This document shows, piece after piece, positions 52,883 to 61,160 of a stretch of DNA of 64,000 nucleotides. Source of the stretch: Bacteroides propionicigenes (GTDB lineage Bacteria; Bacteroidota; Bacteroidia; Bacteroidales; Bacteroidaceae); the NCBI RefSeq assembly GCF_018390535.1, contig NZ_JAHBBW010000001.1:248001-312000 (forward strand), written 5' to 3'. Made by a program: the position numbers and the translations under genes. Each line of letters begins with the position of its first letter. The stretch's first letter is position 1. Under the pieces are notes generated by a model. It did no database searches and was not told the DNA's origin. It saw only the letters and a list, made by a program, of their open reading frames with translations.

Positions 52883-53287
52883 ATGGATTTATCTGTTTGA
52901 TAGAGAGTGCAAAGATACGACTTTATTTTCATAAACTCCCGTCGAAACTGCGGTAAAAGACTGAAAGGATTTTATTGTTGTTTCCGTAAAAATGGTTGTA
53001 TCAACCGGGCTGTCCTCAAGGAAATATTCGCAGATATACTGTCCGAAAAACAGGTTCGGGAGTTTATCTCCAAAACGGAAGATGCAGGTATTATACAAAA
53101 AAAGGGGGACTGGTAAATGTACCCGTTATATAAAAAACACCTGATTTCCCTTCTTTTATGTAGGGCCGCAAGAAGCTGATTTTGAACTATAAGATTTTCA
53201 CAATAGATAGGAAACGCCGAAACGTCCGCAATAATCACGGAATCATTGCAGGCGTTTTTTAGTTCCCTCATATCGGAATCTGGCTTT
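52883..53287. other. remnant region with partial gene fragment and duplicated terminator
   Basis: A frame on the plus strand ending at 53116 encodes RAVLKEIFADILSEKQVREF and ISKTEDAGIIQKKGDW, protein-like but without a proper start; it may be the tail of a lost gene. From about 53195 the sequence is a diverged copy of 58395-58480, including the hairpin at 53226-53260 (GCAAT/ATTGC then six T) that ends the coupling-protein gene. Confidence 0.45.
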
Positions 53288-53585
53288 CTATTTAGTTTCC
53301 CGTTTGTTCAGCACGTCCTTTATCATTTCTTTTACCTCCATTCCCACATTCACGAAATTCCGATAAAGAATGCGTTCCTGTTCCTCCCTCGACTTGAACG
53401 TGTGGAACTTCAGTAACGGTACATACGCCGCTTCCCCCTTCTTGATTTCCTTCATGTCGAAATCCGTTTTGCAGAAGAACTTCGAGGTCTTAAACTCCTC
53501 CGCTTCCTGTACGTTCATTGAGCCGCCTATACCGGTTTTTGTTTGGATGAAGTCCTGAGCCGTCTGGCCATATATCCAACCTATC
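53288..53585 (-). pseudogene. truncated duplicate of the coupling-protein gene 3' end
   Basis: About 98 codons match the C-terminus of the mobC/traG product at 58480-58780: GWIYGQTAQDFIQTKTGIGG, then MNVQEAEEFKTSKFFCKTDF and FVNVGMEVKEMIKDVLNKRE. Similarity starts abruptly near 53585, where the next module begins. It has no promoter or N-terminal part, so it is a recombination remnant. Confidence 0.85.
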
Positions 53586-53651
53586 TGCCTTTGTATTGAA
53601 AAGTACCCATATCAGCAGGATTTTGCTCTCTATTACTTAATGATGTTGTTC

Positions 53652-53659
53652 TATTTTTG
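53652..53659 (+). promoter_or_regulatory. -7 promoter box of the polyamine fusion gene
   Basis: TATTTTTG, matching TAnnTTTG, 29 nt before the ATG at 53688. Confidence 0.55.
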
Positions 53660-53687
53660 CAGCCTGTAAATCAACGATATGTAATAA

Positions 53688-55355
53688 ATGGATTATATCG
53701 ACAAAATATTTAAGACAGTATCAATTAAGGATAGCCGACGGATTATTGAACTTTATTTTCAGGAGCTGTATTGTTTTGCGCCACTTTCCAACAAAGCCCT
53801 CTCTCAAAAATTACTCTTGCCGGTACCTATCGTGACCGCCATAAAGAACGAAGGTATCAGGCTGGGCATATTGGAACAATGCAGCGGAGGCGTAGGGCTT
53901 ACTCATAACGGAAAGGAGTATGTGGAACAAGCTCTTGGATTCAAGGGGATTGACCTCTGCCTGTATCGCCGACTGGCGGAAAGCGAACAGGCAAGGGACG
54001 CATACGCTGACGCGCTGAGTAAAAAATACCGTGCGGCATTCGACGAACGCCCCGTAGCGGATGTAGCACTGGACCAAGCCCAATGTACCGTACAGACAGC
54101 ATTCCGCAGGGCTTTGCTCTGCTTGGCAAACGGCACATTGACAGGCAGACAAATCGTATGCATGGGCGATGATGATTTTGTCAGCCTTGCCATCGGGTTT
54201 CTGCTGAAAGAACTTTATCCCGGTCCAAGCATCTGCCCGACACACATCCATGTACTTGAGATGGACGGTCGTTATATCGAGTGTCTGGAGCGGCTGGCCG
54301 GACGGTTCGCCCTGCCGATAAGTTGTGAACGGGTGGATTTGAGGATGCCTCTGCCTCCGCATTTGTGCGGGCGTTTCGACTGCCTGTTCACCGATCCGCC
54401 TTATACGCAAGAGGGAGCTTCCTTGTTCCTGTCACGTGCCATTAGCGTACTGAAAGAAGAGTCCGGATTGAGAATCTTTTTCTCGTTCGGGAACAAGTCG
54501 GCAACGGAGGTTTACTTTCTGCAAAAATGTTTCCAACTGCACGGACTGGCCATCAAAGAGATGTTCACCCGGTTCAATGAATACATGGGCGCATCTCTTT
54601 TGGGCAACAAAGGACAGCTCTTTGTCCTGGAAACGACAGAACGTACACGCGCCTTGTTTCCTCTCGAAAAACGAGGGCGCGATGACATCTACACCGCAGA
54701 CCGCAATCTCCGGCAAAACCGTTACCGCTGCCGGCAATGCGGCAAAGTCTATGCCGTGGGGAAAGAGGCGGAATATCAGACCATCAGGGAGTTGAAAAAA
54801 CAAGGCTGCAATGTATGCGGAGCTACGGTTTTCGACAGACTGCACAAAAACGGGAATACGGATAAAAAGCAATACCTTCCCTTAGGGCATCACATCCTTG
54901 CAGACTTCTACAACTGCGACCCGGAAAAACTGGACGATGTGGAACAGATTCGCACATTCATGCACGAAGCGGCAGTAAGTGCCGGAGCGACCATAGTACA
55001 GGAAAACTTTCACAAATACGCCCCAGTGGGTGTGAGCGGTGTGGTGGTCATCCAAGAATCCCACTTGACCATACACACGTGGCCGGAGTGTGGTTATGCC
55101 GCTGTCGATTTGTTCACATGCGGCACCAATGTCCGTCCGTGGACTGCTTTCGACTATTTGCAGGAGCGGCTCGGATGTGCGAAAGTGGAATACAGCGATT
55201 TGATACGGGGAGCCTATGAGCGGCTAAGCCTGTTGCGGTATTCGGAAACGGAACAGCCTGCCGTGCGGCGGAAAAAGCGGCAAAGGTACGACGCGTCTTC
55301 GAAATGGAACAGACGGGCCAGGTCTTTGACGGACTGTTCTGTGTTGTCCAAATAG
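53688..55355 (+). CDS. branched-polyamine synthase (BpsA-like) fused to AdoMet decarboxylase
   Basis: A 555-aa protein with two enzymes. Residues 1-85 are a winged helix (NKALSQKLLLPVPIVTAIKN). Residues about 100-330 resemble BpsA/DUF43 aminopropyltransferases: CMGDDDFVSLAIGFLLKELY with the GDDD motif and CLFTDPPYTQEGASLFLSRA, comparable to the DPPET motif of BpsA. A CxxC...CxxC zinc ribbon follows (about 345-375). Residues about 396-520 are a prokaryotic AdoMet decarboxylase: LPLGHHILADFYNC and the self-cleaving site ESHLTIHTWPECGYAAVD (Ser about 458). One chain could thus make decarboxylated SAM and transfer aminopropyl groups. The last 47 codons overlap the convergent AraC gene and look like read-through. 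Confidence 0.82.
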   Translation: MDYIDKIFKTVSIKDSRRIIELYFQELYCFAPLSNKALSQKLLLPVPIVTAIKNEGIRLGILEQCSGGVGLTHNGKEYVEQALGFKGIDLCLYRRLAESEQARDAYADALSKKYRAAFDERPVADVALDQAQCTVQTAFRRALLCLANGTLTGRQIVCMGDDDFVSLAIGFLLKELYPGPSICPTHIHVLEMDGRYIECLERLAGRFALPISCERVDLRMPLPPHLCGRFDCLFTDPPYTQEGASLFLSRAISVLKEESGLRIFFSFGNKSATEVYFLQKCFQLHGLAIKEMFTRFNEYMGASLLGNKGQLFVLETTERTRALFPLEKRGRDDIYTADRNLRQNRYRCRQCGKVYAVGKEAEYQTIRELKKQGCNVCGATVFDRLHKNGNTDKKQYLPLGHHILADFYNCDPEKLDDVEQIRTFMHEAAVSAGATIVQENFHKYAPVGVSGVVVIQESHLTIHTWPECGYAAVDLFTCGTNVRPWTAFDYLQERLGCAKVEYSDLIRGAYERLSLLRYSETEQPAVRRKKRQRYDASSKWNRRARSLTDCSVLSK

Positions 55356-56077
55356 CGTTTGAGTTCCGTTACGACAAACAGGTCAATGATTTCCTTCGGA
55401 GTCCGCTGTTCTATTTTGCAGGTTATCTTATAAAGGTAATCGGTCGTGATGCAAAGCCTGTCCGCATAATATCGTACATCTCTTTTTACATGGAAATTCT
55501 TAGCCAGCAGTGACATGAACTTGCCGAACAGCACCCTTGACTGATCCTTTTGATAACACTTGCCCAAGTCGGGAAACATCGGCTTGAACACAATATCTAA
55601 AGCCAGAAAAACATTGTAAATGCAATTTTGCAGGATGTTTTTCCGGCTTTCTTCATCACCGTTCTCCATCGCCCATATCATCTGCTTGAACACTCCGTCT
55701 GCCAATGAGTATTGTGCTTCCGAAAGTCGGCAGACCGGATATTCATACAGTCCGTCCCAAAATGCGGGGGAAGTCATTTTGTAGAAAATCTCCCCTGTCA
55801 GTTCCAATGACAAGGATATATATTCTGCCGTGAATGAAGGAGAAACACACAGCGGTGCAAATAAGGTGTCCGAAAACAACACAAGCAAATCACCTTTGCG
55901 GAATGTCCGTTTTCGTGTATTGGTGGTTACGACAGCCCGGCCTTCAACGCATAACAGCATGGTACACCCGTTTGCCACGAAAGGCAGTTTACCTGACAAG
56001 TCACGCAGGCTTGTTCTTCCGTGTTTGTATTGTTCGCCATGCGAGAGAGCAAAACTTTGTATGCCGGACGTTATCAT
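55214..56077 (-). CDS. AraC-family regulator (2)
   Basis: A 287-aa regulator starting MITSGIQSFALSHGEQYKHG. The C-terminal helix-turn-helix pair reads YYADRLCITTDYLYKITCKI and SVKDLARLFHFEDASYLCRF with FRRTAGCSVSEYR. The ATG at 56077 overlaps the GNAT stop (ATGA), so the longer frame to 56119 is not used. It converges on and overlaps the 3' end of the polyamine fusion gene by 142 nt. Its target is unknown; it is the last gene of the abiE-GNAT-araC run. Confidence 0.83.
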   Translation of the reverse strand: MITSGIQSFALSHGEQYKHGRTSLRDLSGKLPFVANGCTMLLCVEGRAVVTTNTRKRTFRKGDLLVLFSDTLFAPLCVSPSFTAEYISLSLELTGEIFYKMTSPAFWDGLYEYPVCRLSEAQYSLADGVFKQMIWAMENGDEESRKNILQNCIYNVFLALDIVFKPMFPDLGKCYQKDQSRVLFGKFMSLLAKNFHVKRDVRYYADRLCITTDYLYKITCKIEQRTPKEIIDLFVVTELKRYLDNTEQSVKDLARLFHFEDASYLCRFFRRTAGCSVSEYRNRLSRS

Positions 56078-56523
56078 AACAATTTCCTTTCCATCGTTAC
56101 ATGGGTTGGCTCGAAGCAATGCTTTTTATACAAAGAGCGCATCGGTACGTTCCCGGCATGAACCTTGCCGACAATATAAGCCGCCTTGCACTCTCTCGCA
56201 TATTCTATGCTTTTTTCAAACAGGTCGTCTACAATTTGCATTCCTCGAATGCACTCATCCGCATAAATGGACTTGAAGTTGGCATAAACCTCTCCGGTCA
56301 GGCTGTTCTGCTTTTTCTCCATCCATACCCAGCCCACAATTTTACCGGATTCCGTGTCTTCTATCACGATCATTCCGCGTCGGTCTTTTGCTTTGGCTAA
56401 TTTCTTGCAGTGGAACTCGAGGTCAGTAATAGCCTTTTCTCCGAATGAGATTTCAGAAATTTCAATTTCAAATTTTGCCACCGCTTCAAAGTCTTCCTCT
56501 TTTATTTCTCGCATATTGTACAT
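56074..56523 (-). CDS. GNAT acetyltransferase (149 aa)
   Basis: Starts MYNMREIKEEDFEAVAKFEI, typical of GNAT N-termini. VIEDTESGKIVGWVWMEKKQ is the central strand region, FKSIYADECIRGMQIVDDLF replaces the usual acetyl-CoA loop, and the end reads NVPMRSLYKKHCFEPTHVTM (motif B: N-xx-xx-lY-k-cGF pattern). The pyrophosphate-binding loop lacks the usual QxxGxG/A, so activity is uncertain. The start at 56523 is chosen because upstream frame overlaps abiEii. It is coupled to the AraC gene. Confidence 0.72.
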   Translation of the reverse strand: MYNMREIKEEDFEAVAKFEIEISEISFGEKAITDLEFHCKKLAKAKDRRGMIVIEDTESGKIVGWVWMEKKQNSLTGEVYANFKSIYADECIRGMQIVDDLFEKSIEYARECKAAYIVGKVHAGNVPMRSLYKKHCFEPTHVTMERKLL

Positions 56524-56582
56524 GATTCCAAATATTGTTTTTCCGTTAACACCAATCTGTCCGGCATGATGCCCATAAAAAC

Positions 56583-57494
56583 TTATCCCTTCTTCGGAAA
56601 TAAGAAGGTCTGTAGCTTTTCCAATCCCGCCTTGTGCTTTTGAGGATTGCTCTTTTTCAGCTTGGCAATGTTCTGTAATTTCCATTTTACGGACGGATAG
56701 CGGCTTAAATCTCCGGCACAGCATTTTTCCCAATCGGGTTCGCCGTTTTCAAATGACAGAAGAAATTCCCGGTCTGTTTCGGTCAGGCTGTCGTTTACCT
56801 GCTGAATGAGGTTATGCCTTGCCTCTTCATAATCCGAATAAGTGAATGGAGTATCGGACATTCCCTCAAACTGCTTTTCCAGTGCTTCCGTCTGGTCGAT
56901 GGCGTTCGGCTGCAAAGATTCGATGACAGGCTTGTCGCTCCCCAACAGGCAAAGCATGAAGCCGTTCTTGACATCATGAAACGACGCCATTTCCATATAC
57001 TTGCAATCGAACAGGTCCCGTGGGTGTTGGCGGCTTAATGCCGCTGCAATTTTGCCCCCGTAAAGCTGCGAATAAGAAACTGTACGTGCTTTACAGGTCA
57101 TATTGAACTCCGTTTCAGCCCGTTCGCACAGTTTCCTGTCCTCTGTCTCTCCGATGATACCCCGCTTTGTCCCGTTCACTTCGATTTTGACGGTCGCACC
57201 GTCCAAAGTACATTGTAATTTCCAGACATCATGCTTGTGGATCACTTTTATGCCCGGTATGGATTTTTCTATGTAGCTTTTCAAAGTTCGCAGATGGTTG
57301 TTGATTGCGTCCAGACTCTCGGCCCTTTCCTTTACGGGAATATAGGTGAGGTCTATATCGACTGAATAGCGAGGCATGTTTTTATGAAACAGGTTGATAG
57401 CCGTACCTCCATGCACAGCAAAATCTTTGATGCGGTACACGGACGGCATAATGCGTATCAACAATGCCACCTGTTTTTTATAGATGTCATTCAT
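56583..57494 (-). CDS. AbiEii-type nucleotidyltransferase toxin
   Basis: A 303-aa protein with the AbiEii/AbiGii fold: FAVHGGTAINLFHKNMPRYS then VDIDLTY (the GG...DxD nucleotidyltransferase motif), VKIEVNGTKRG, and YGGKIAAALSRQHPRDLFDC. AbiEii toxins are nucleotidyltransferases of type IV toxin-antitoxin systems; they modify tRNA and abort phage infection. It overlaps the antitoxin gene by 8 nt. C-terminal part ends FLFPKKG. Confidence 0.88.
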   Translation of the reverse strand: MNDIYKKQVALLIRIMPSVYRIKDFAVHGGTAINLFHKNMPRYSVDIDLTYIPVKERAESLDAINNHLRTLKSYIEKSIPGIKVIHKHDVWKLQCTLDGATVKIEVNGTKRGIIGETEDRKLCERAETEFNMTCKARTVSYSQLYGGKIAAALSRQHPRDLFDCKYMEMASFHDVKNGFMLCLLGSDKPVIESLQPNAIDQTEALEKQFEGMSDTPFTYSDYEEARHNLIQQVNDSLTETDREFLLSFENGEPDWEKCCAGDLSRYPSVKWKLQNIAKLKKSNPQKHKAGLEKLQTFLFPKKG

Positions 57495-58251
57495 ATTCGT
57501 TCAGTTCTTTAGGTACGGTTATTTTGTATTTGGAGATATAAATCCCGTTTTTTGACAGTTGCAATTTGGAGGTTCCCAGTCCTATTTTGGATGTATCAAG
57601 TGCCTCGAACCAATAGTGTCCCGCTTTTTCTGCCATATAAAGGAACATACGCTTTACTTTAAGGTTCTTGGTCGTTTCGAGCAGTTGCTGTAGCATTTCG
57701 GGACGCAGCGTTGTCAGTTGTTCCATCATATAGAACAAGTCCATATAGGAATATTGTTGCGGTGCAAGCAACAGACATTCCAAGAATGCCTGTTCAGGTG
57801 TAGAAACCAGCAGATCCACTTCGTATTTCACAATCGTTGCGGTCTGCGGTTCTGAAAAGGTATCGGTGGAAAACGGTTTTATCACCCTGTCGAAAACATC
57901 GTGGCGTATCCATTCCGGAACACGCTGTTTGCCGTGTGCCACCATCAGCAACGGTTTCCCCATAGGCACATAGTGGTTGAAGCCGAACAGTTCCAATGCA
58001 GAATGAGCTGCGACACGGAACGTCTTGCCCAATTGCCTGTTGTAGCAGGACAATGCGGCGTATGCCGACAGGCTGTCTCCCGTTCGGTACATGACTCCCT
58101 TTGACAGCATCTCAAGCCAGCCGGATTCCCGGTATCTTTTTATCAACTGGTCGGAATAACCGTTCCTTTTCAGCCATTCGGAGAATAACAATCCTTTGGG
58201 AGTGGCGGAAAGCAGCAGTTGGTTTATTTTGCTTTTTTGTTCTATATCCAC
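57487..58251 (-). CDS. AbiEi-type antitoxin
   Basis: A 254-aa protein. The N-terminal winged helix is LLLSATPKGLLFSEWLKRNG, SDQLIKRYRESGWLEMLSKG; the rest is the AbiEi antitoxin domain including HSALELFGFNHYVPMG and STPEQAFLECLLLAPQ. AbiEi binds operator repeats and represses the pair. An in-frame extension to 58392 contains the TACCTTTG promoter box (58281-58288), so translation is likely to start at the GTG at 58251, giving VDIEQKSKINQ as the first residues (V read as Met). Confidence 0.82.
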   Translation of the reverse strand: MDIEQKSKINQLLLSATPKGLLFSEWLKRNGYSDQLIKRYRESGWLEMLSKGVMYRTGDSLSAYAALSCYNRQLGKTFRVAAHSALELFGFNHYVPMGKPLLMVAHGKQRVPEWIRHDVFDRVIKPFSTDTFSEPQTATIVKYEVDLLVSTPEQAFLECLLLAPQQYSYMDLFYMMEQLTTLRPEMLQQLLETTKNLKVKRMFLYMAEKAGHYWFEALDTSKIGLGTSKLQLSKNGIYISKYKITVPKELNEYE

Positions 58252-58280
58252 AGTATATGATTTGTTTTCTTTTTCAACTG

Positions 58281-58288
58281 CAAAGGTA
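58281..58288 (-). promoter_or_regulatory. -7 promoter box of the abiE operon
   Basis: Reads TACCTTTG on the minus strand, 30 nt before the GTG start of the antitoxin gene. Confidence 0.6.
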
Positions 58289-58413
58289 GCATTATTTTCC
58301 GTTCCAAAGGTCTTGAAAGTTGATTTTGTTTCGGTATAATATACTTTTTGTGTAGTATTGAATACCAAAACCAACTCCACAGGATTTTCCAAGATACCGG
58401 AAACGCCAAAACG

Positions 58414-58451
58414 CCTGCAATAATCGCGGAATCATTGCAGGCATTTTTTTT
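58414..58451. terminator. terminator at end of the conjugation operon
   Basis: CCTGCAAT (58414-58421) and ATTGCAGG (58434-58441) form a stem with eight T on the plus-strand side and GCGTTTTGG on the other. It lies 28 nt after the coupling-protein stop. A diverged second copy is at 53226-53260. Confidence 0.65.
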
Positions 58452-58479
58452 ACTTTCCCTCATATCGGAAACAGGTTTC

Positions 58480-60666
58480 TTATTTCGCCCCTCGTTTGTT
58501 CTGCACGTCCTTTATCATTTCTTTCACCTCCATTCCCACATTCACAAAATTCCGGTAAAGAATGCGTTCCCGTTCCTCTCTCGACTTGAACGTGTAGAAC
58601 TTCGGCAGCGGTACATACGCCGCTTCCTCCTTCTTGATTTCCTTCATGTCGAAATCCGTCTTGCAGAAGAACTTCGAGGTCTTGAACTCCTCCGCTTCCT
58701 GCACGTTCATCGAGCCGCCTATGCCGGTTTTTGTTTGGATGAAGTCCCGTGCCGTCTGGCCGCAGATCCAGCCCGTCGGCATATCCGAGATTTTCGAGGC
58801 GGGTACGAGGCTGTCCATATTTTCGTTCAGATTGATGGAAGTCTTGTCCCGGTCTATCGTGACACCCTTCTTGATTTGCACCACCTTGCCGAAGATGTCG
58901 CTCGACAACCATTCCAGCGTTTCCTTGGCACGGGCCGAACCGCTCACCACGTTACCCACCGTCGTGATGATTTTCTGCATACCCACTTTCCCGTAATCCG
59001 CTTCGAGCTGCGGCAGTTCTTGGAAGCCGAGCGTCACGCTCACCTTGTTGCTTCGTGCCGTGCCGATCAGGCGGTCTATCTTGTGGAAGTACAGCGTCGG
59101 CAGCTCGTCCACGATAATGCTCACGGGGACATTTTTGCCCTGTCCCGTATTCACACGGGTAACGAGGCGGTTCAGGATAAGGGCGTTCAACGCTCCGATA
59201 ATGCTTTCCATTTCCGGATCGTTCGCTATCAGCAGGTAGCTCGGATTCTTCGGGTCGCTCACTTTCAGGTCGAAGTCATCACCGTCACGGTGGAATATCC
59301 AGTAACTCTCTTTGGTCGCCAGACGAGAGGTATAGACGCGCAATGTACCGATCATACCTTCCAACTGTTCCATCGCGCGATTTTTCAAAGCGGTCTGGAA
59401 CGGACCGAGCAGCGGGGCAACCTCGTTGTCGGTCTCCAGTACCTCGAAGATGGTCTGGTAACTCTCGTTCAGGAACGACAGGATATGCGGCATATCCGAA
59501 TACTTGCCTAACCAGTAGGCAGGTTCAACGATTTCCCCGCCCTCTTTGGCGCGTACCACACCCGTCGGTTTCCAGAATTTCGTCTCCGGGTCCTGCCGTT
59601 TTTCAGCGTACAATTTGTTTCCTTTGGCATCGTAAGGCTCGCGTTCATAGTTCACGAAAAAGTAGATGCAGGCGGCGAGGAAGTTCACAGCCGAAGTCTG
59701 GAAAAACTGGTCGCTGCCGCCGCCTCCCTCTTTCTTGCCTTTTTGCAGGGATTCCAGCAGCGTTTCCGCCGTTTCGCTCGCCGCAGCGAGGTTGTTGATG
59801 TATTTTGCCTGAATTGGATTTACCCGGCGGCTGTACTCCACGTCCACGAAGTTAATCATATTGAATTGGCAGCCTTGGGGCAACTTTCCGAGCTTCTGGT
59901 TTTTCTTGTAGTGGTAGTACAGTTTCGTGGCCAGCGTCGGGAACTTGTAGTCATAGACCACCATCGCGAACCCCTTGGCCGAGTGCTGTCGGATAAACGG
60001 CTCGATGATACTGAATGTCTTGCCCGACCCCGGTGTTCCGACTACCCATGTTCCACGAAAACAGTTGGTTATATTGGTCCAGCCTTTACGGAACTTGCCC
60101 TTGTAGTAATATCGCATGGGGATATTCACGCTGTACGGAGTCTCTATCAGTTCCTCGCATTGCTCGAAACTTTCATTCTCGAAATTGAAACGATCCTTCA
60201 TCAGTCCCTCTTTGAGGAACTTGGAGATGTTATCCAGTGCGACATGCACGAGGATAACCCCCGTGAGCGATACCGCCATATAGAGAATAATGTTCAGCGG
60301 CAGCGTGTAGAACCGCGTCTCCATCGGATGACCGAACAGCCATACGGACAGCACTAACAGGGCAAAGCCGCTCACGAGCGGGTACAAGACCTGCCGCCGG
60401 GCGTTGAATTCCAAATGTTTCTTGGCTCTGGTGCCGATACAGGTAATGCAGATCAGCAGCACCGTGGCGACCTTGCTGTACACGAGGTTGCCGTCGTTAT
60501 AGATGGCCCACCGTTTGATACGTCCGTGAATGTCGCAGAGTATGCCGCCCCAGTGGTCCAGCATGGCCGGGTCGATGGCATACTCGAAAAACTCCATCAG
60601 TACGGAGACATACACCACCGCACGGAATATCCGGTAAAATCCCTGTAATTCCTTGCTCTCTTCCAT
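58480..60666 (-). CDS. mobC: type IV coupling protein (MobC/TraG/VirD4 family)
   Basis: A 728-aa membrane-anchored ATPase. The N-terminus (MEESKELQGFYRIFRAVVYV) has about four helices to residue 165. Walker A is WVVGTPGSGKTFSIIEPFI (about residue 212), Walker B is VSIIVDELPTLYFHKIDRLI (about 513), and SNKVSVTLGFQELPQLEADY is the conserved TraG segment. It links relaxosome DNA to the type IV secretion channel. The ATG at 60666 is preferred; an extended frame to 60852 overlaps the previous gene and has no membrane features. The order tra genes then mobC-type gene fits CTnDOT-like ICEs. Confidence 0.88.
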   Translation of the reverse strand: MEESKELQGFYRIFRAVVYVSVLMEFFEYAIDPAMLDHWGGILCDIHGRIKRWAIYNDGNLVYSKVATVLLICITCIGTRAKKHLEFNARRQVLYPLVSGFALLVLSVWLFGHPMETRFYTLPLNIILYMAVSLTGVILVHVALDNISKFLKEGLMKDRFNFENESFEQCEELIETPYSVNIPMRYYYKGKFRKGWTNITNCFRGTWVVGTPGSGKTFSIIEPFIRQHSAKGFAMVVYDYKFPTLATKLYYHYKKNQKLGKLPQGCQFNMINFVDVEYSRRVNPIQAKYINNLAAASETAETLLESLQKGKKEGGGGSDQFFQTSAVNFLAACIYFFVNYEREPYDAKGNKLYAEKRQDPETKFWKPTGVVRAKEGGEIVEPAYWLGKYSDMPHILSFLNESYQTIFEVLETDNEVAPLLGPFQTALKNRAMEQLEGMIGTLRVYTSRLATKESYWIFHRDGDDFDLKVSDPKNPSYLLIANDPEMESIIGALNALILNRLVTRVNTGQGKNVPVSIIVDELPTLYFHKIDRLIGTARSNKVSVTLGFQELPQLEADYGKVGMQKIITTVGNVVSGSARAKETLEWLSSDIFGKVVQIKKGVTIDRDKTSINLNENMDSLVPASKISDMPTGWICGQTARDFIQTKTGIGGSMNVQEAEEFKTSKFFCKTDFDMKEIKKEEAAYVPLPKFYTFKSREERERILYRNFVNVGMEVKEMIKDVQNKRGAK

Positions 60667-60673
60667 TGCTATG

Positions 60674-61156
60674 TCAATTCTTTTTAATACCCCAGAGGAC
60701 GTGGATGTGAGGCCATTGCATACGGTTATCAGCGGAAAGCTGGCAGACATGGGAAACTGCATATAGAGGTTTAAGCCCGTCATATATTGCAGAAGCCCGT
60801 ACTTCCGCTGTAAACTTCTCAAGGAAAATCCGGACGGCATTGTCAGAGCCATAAGTCATGAAATCAATGAAATCTTCAATCAATTCTTCATTGACATAGC
60901 AGAGCTGACCTTGGAAAATATCATGGTAACGGCTGATACGGCCGTTCCATTCTGCCCGGATTTCTTCCCTGCGATTCTTTACGGAGGGAAACCTCTTGTA
61001 GCAGTCTATTCCATCGTCGAGGAATATGAAATTACCGGAAACGTCCTCTTGTTTAGGACATTTGCATCTTAACAGATACCCGAAGAATCCTTTGTCCGGA
61101 TGTACTATATCCACATACTGTGGTGCTTGAAAATCTTTAATTCCGTTCATAATCAT
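60674..61156 (-). CDS. unknown protein of the transfer operon (160 aa)
   Basis: A soluble protein with Cys residues in YLLRCKCPKQED, an acidic middle part and a C-terminal WPHIHVLWGIKK. The H-hydrophobic-H triplet recalls HUH relaxases, but the other relaxase motifs are missing and the protein is short, so no such role is claimed. It lies 7 nt upstream of the coupling-protein gene and 4 nt after the lipoprotein gene. Start at 61156 or the ATG at 61150. Confidence 0.6.
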   Translation of the reverse strand: MIMNGIKDFQAPQYVDIVHPDKGFFGYLLRCKCPKQEDVSGNFIFLDDGIDCYKRFPSVKNRREEIRAEWNGRISRYHDIFQGQLCYVNEELIEDFIDFMTYGSDNAVRIFLEKFTAEVRASAIYDGLKPLYAVSHVCQLSADNRMQWPHIHVLWGIKKN

Positions 61157-61160
61157 AAAT

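Noticed and set aside
52972..53271. 99-codon and 73-codon minus-strand frames sharing an N-terminus (here and at 58242-58463)
   Set aside because: The shared start is the duplicated terminator region read as protein; it reflects the repeat, not a gene family.
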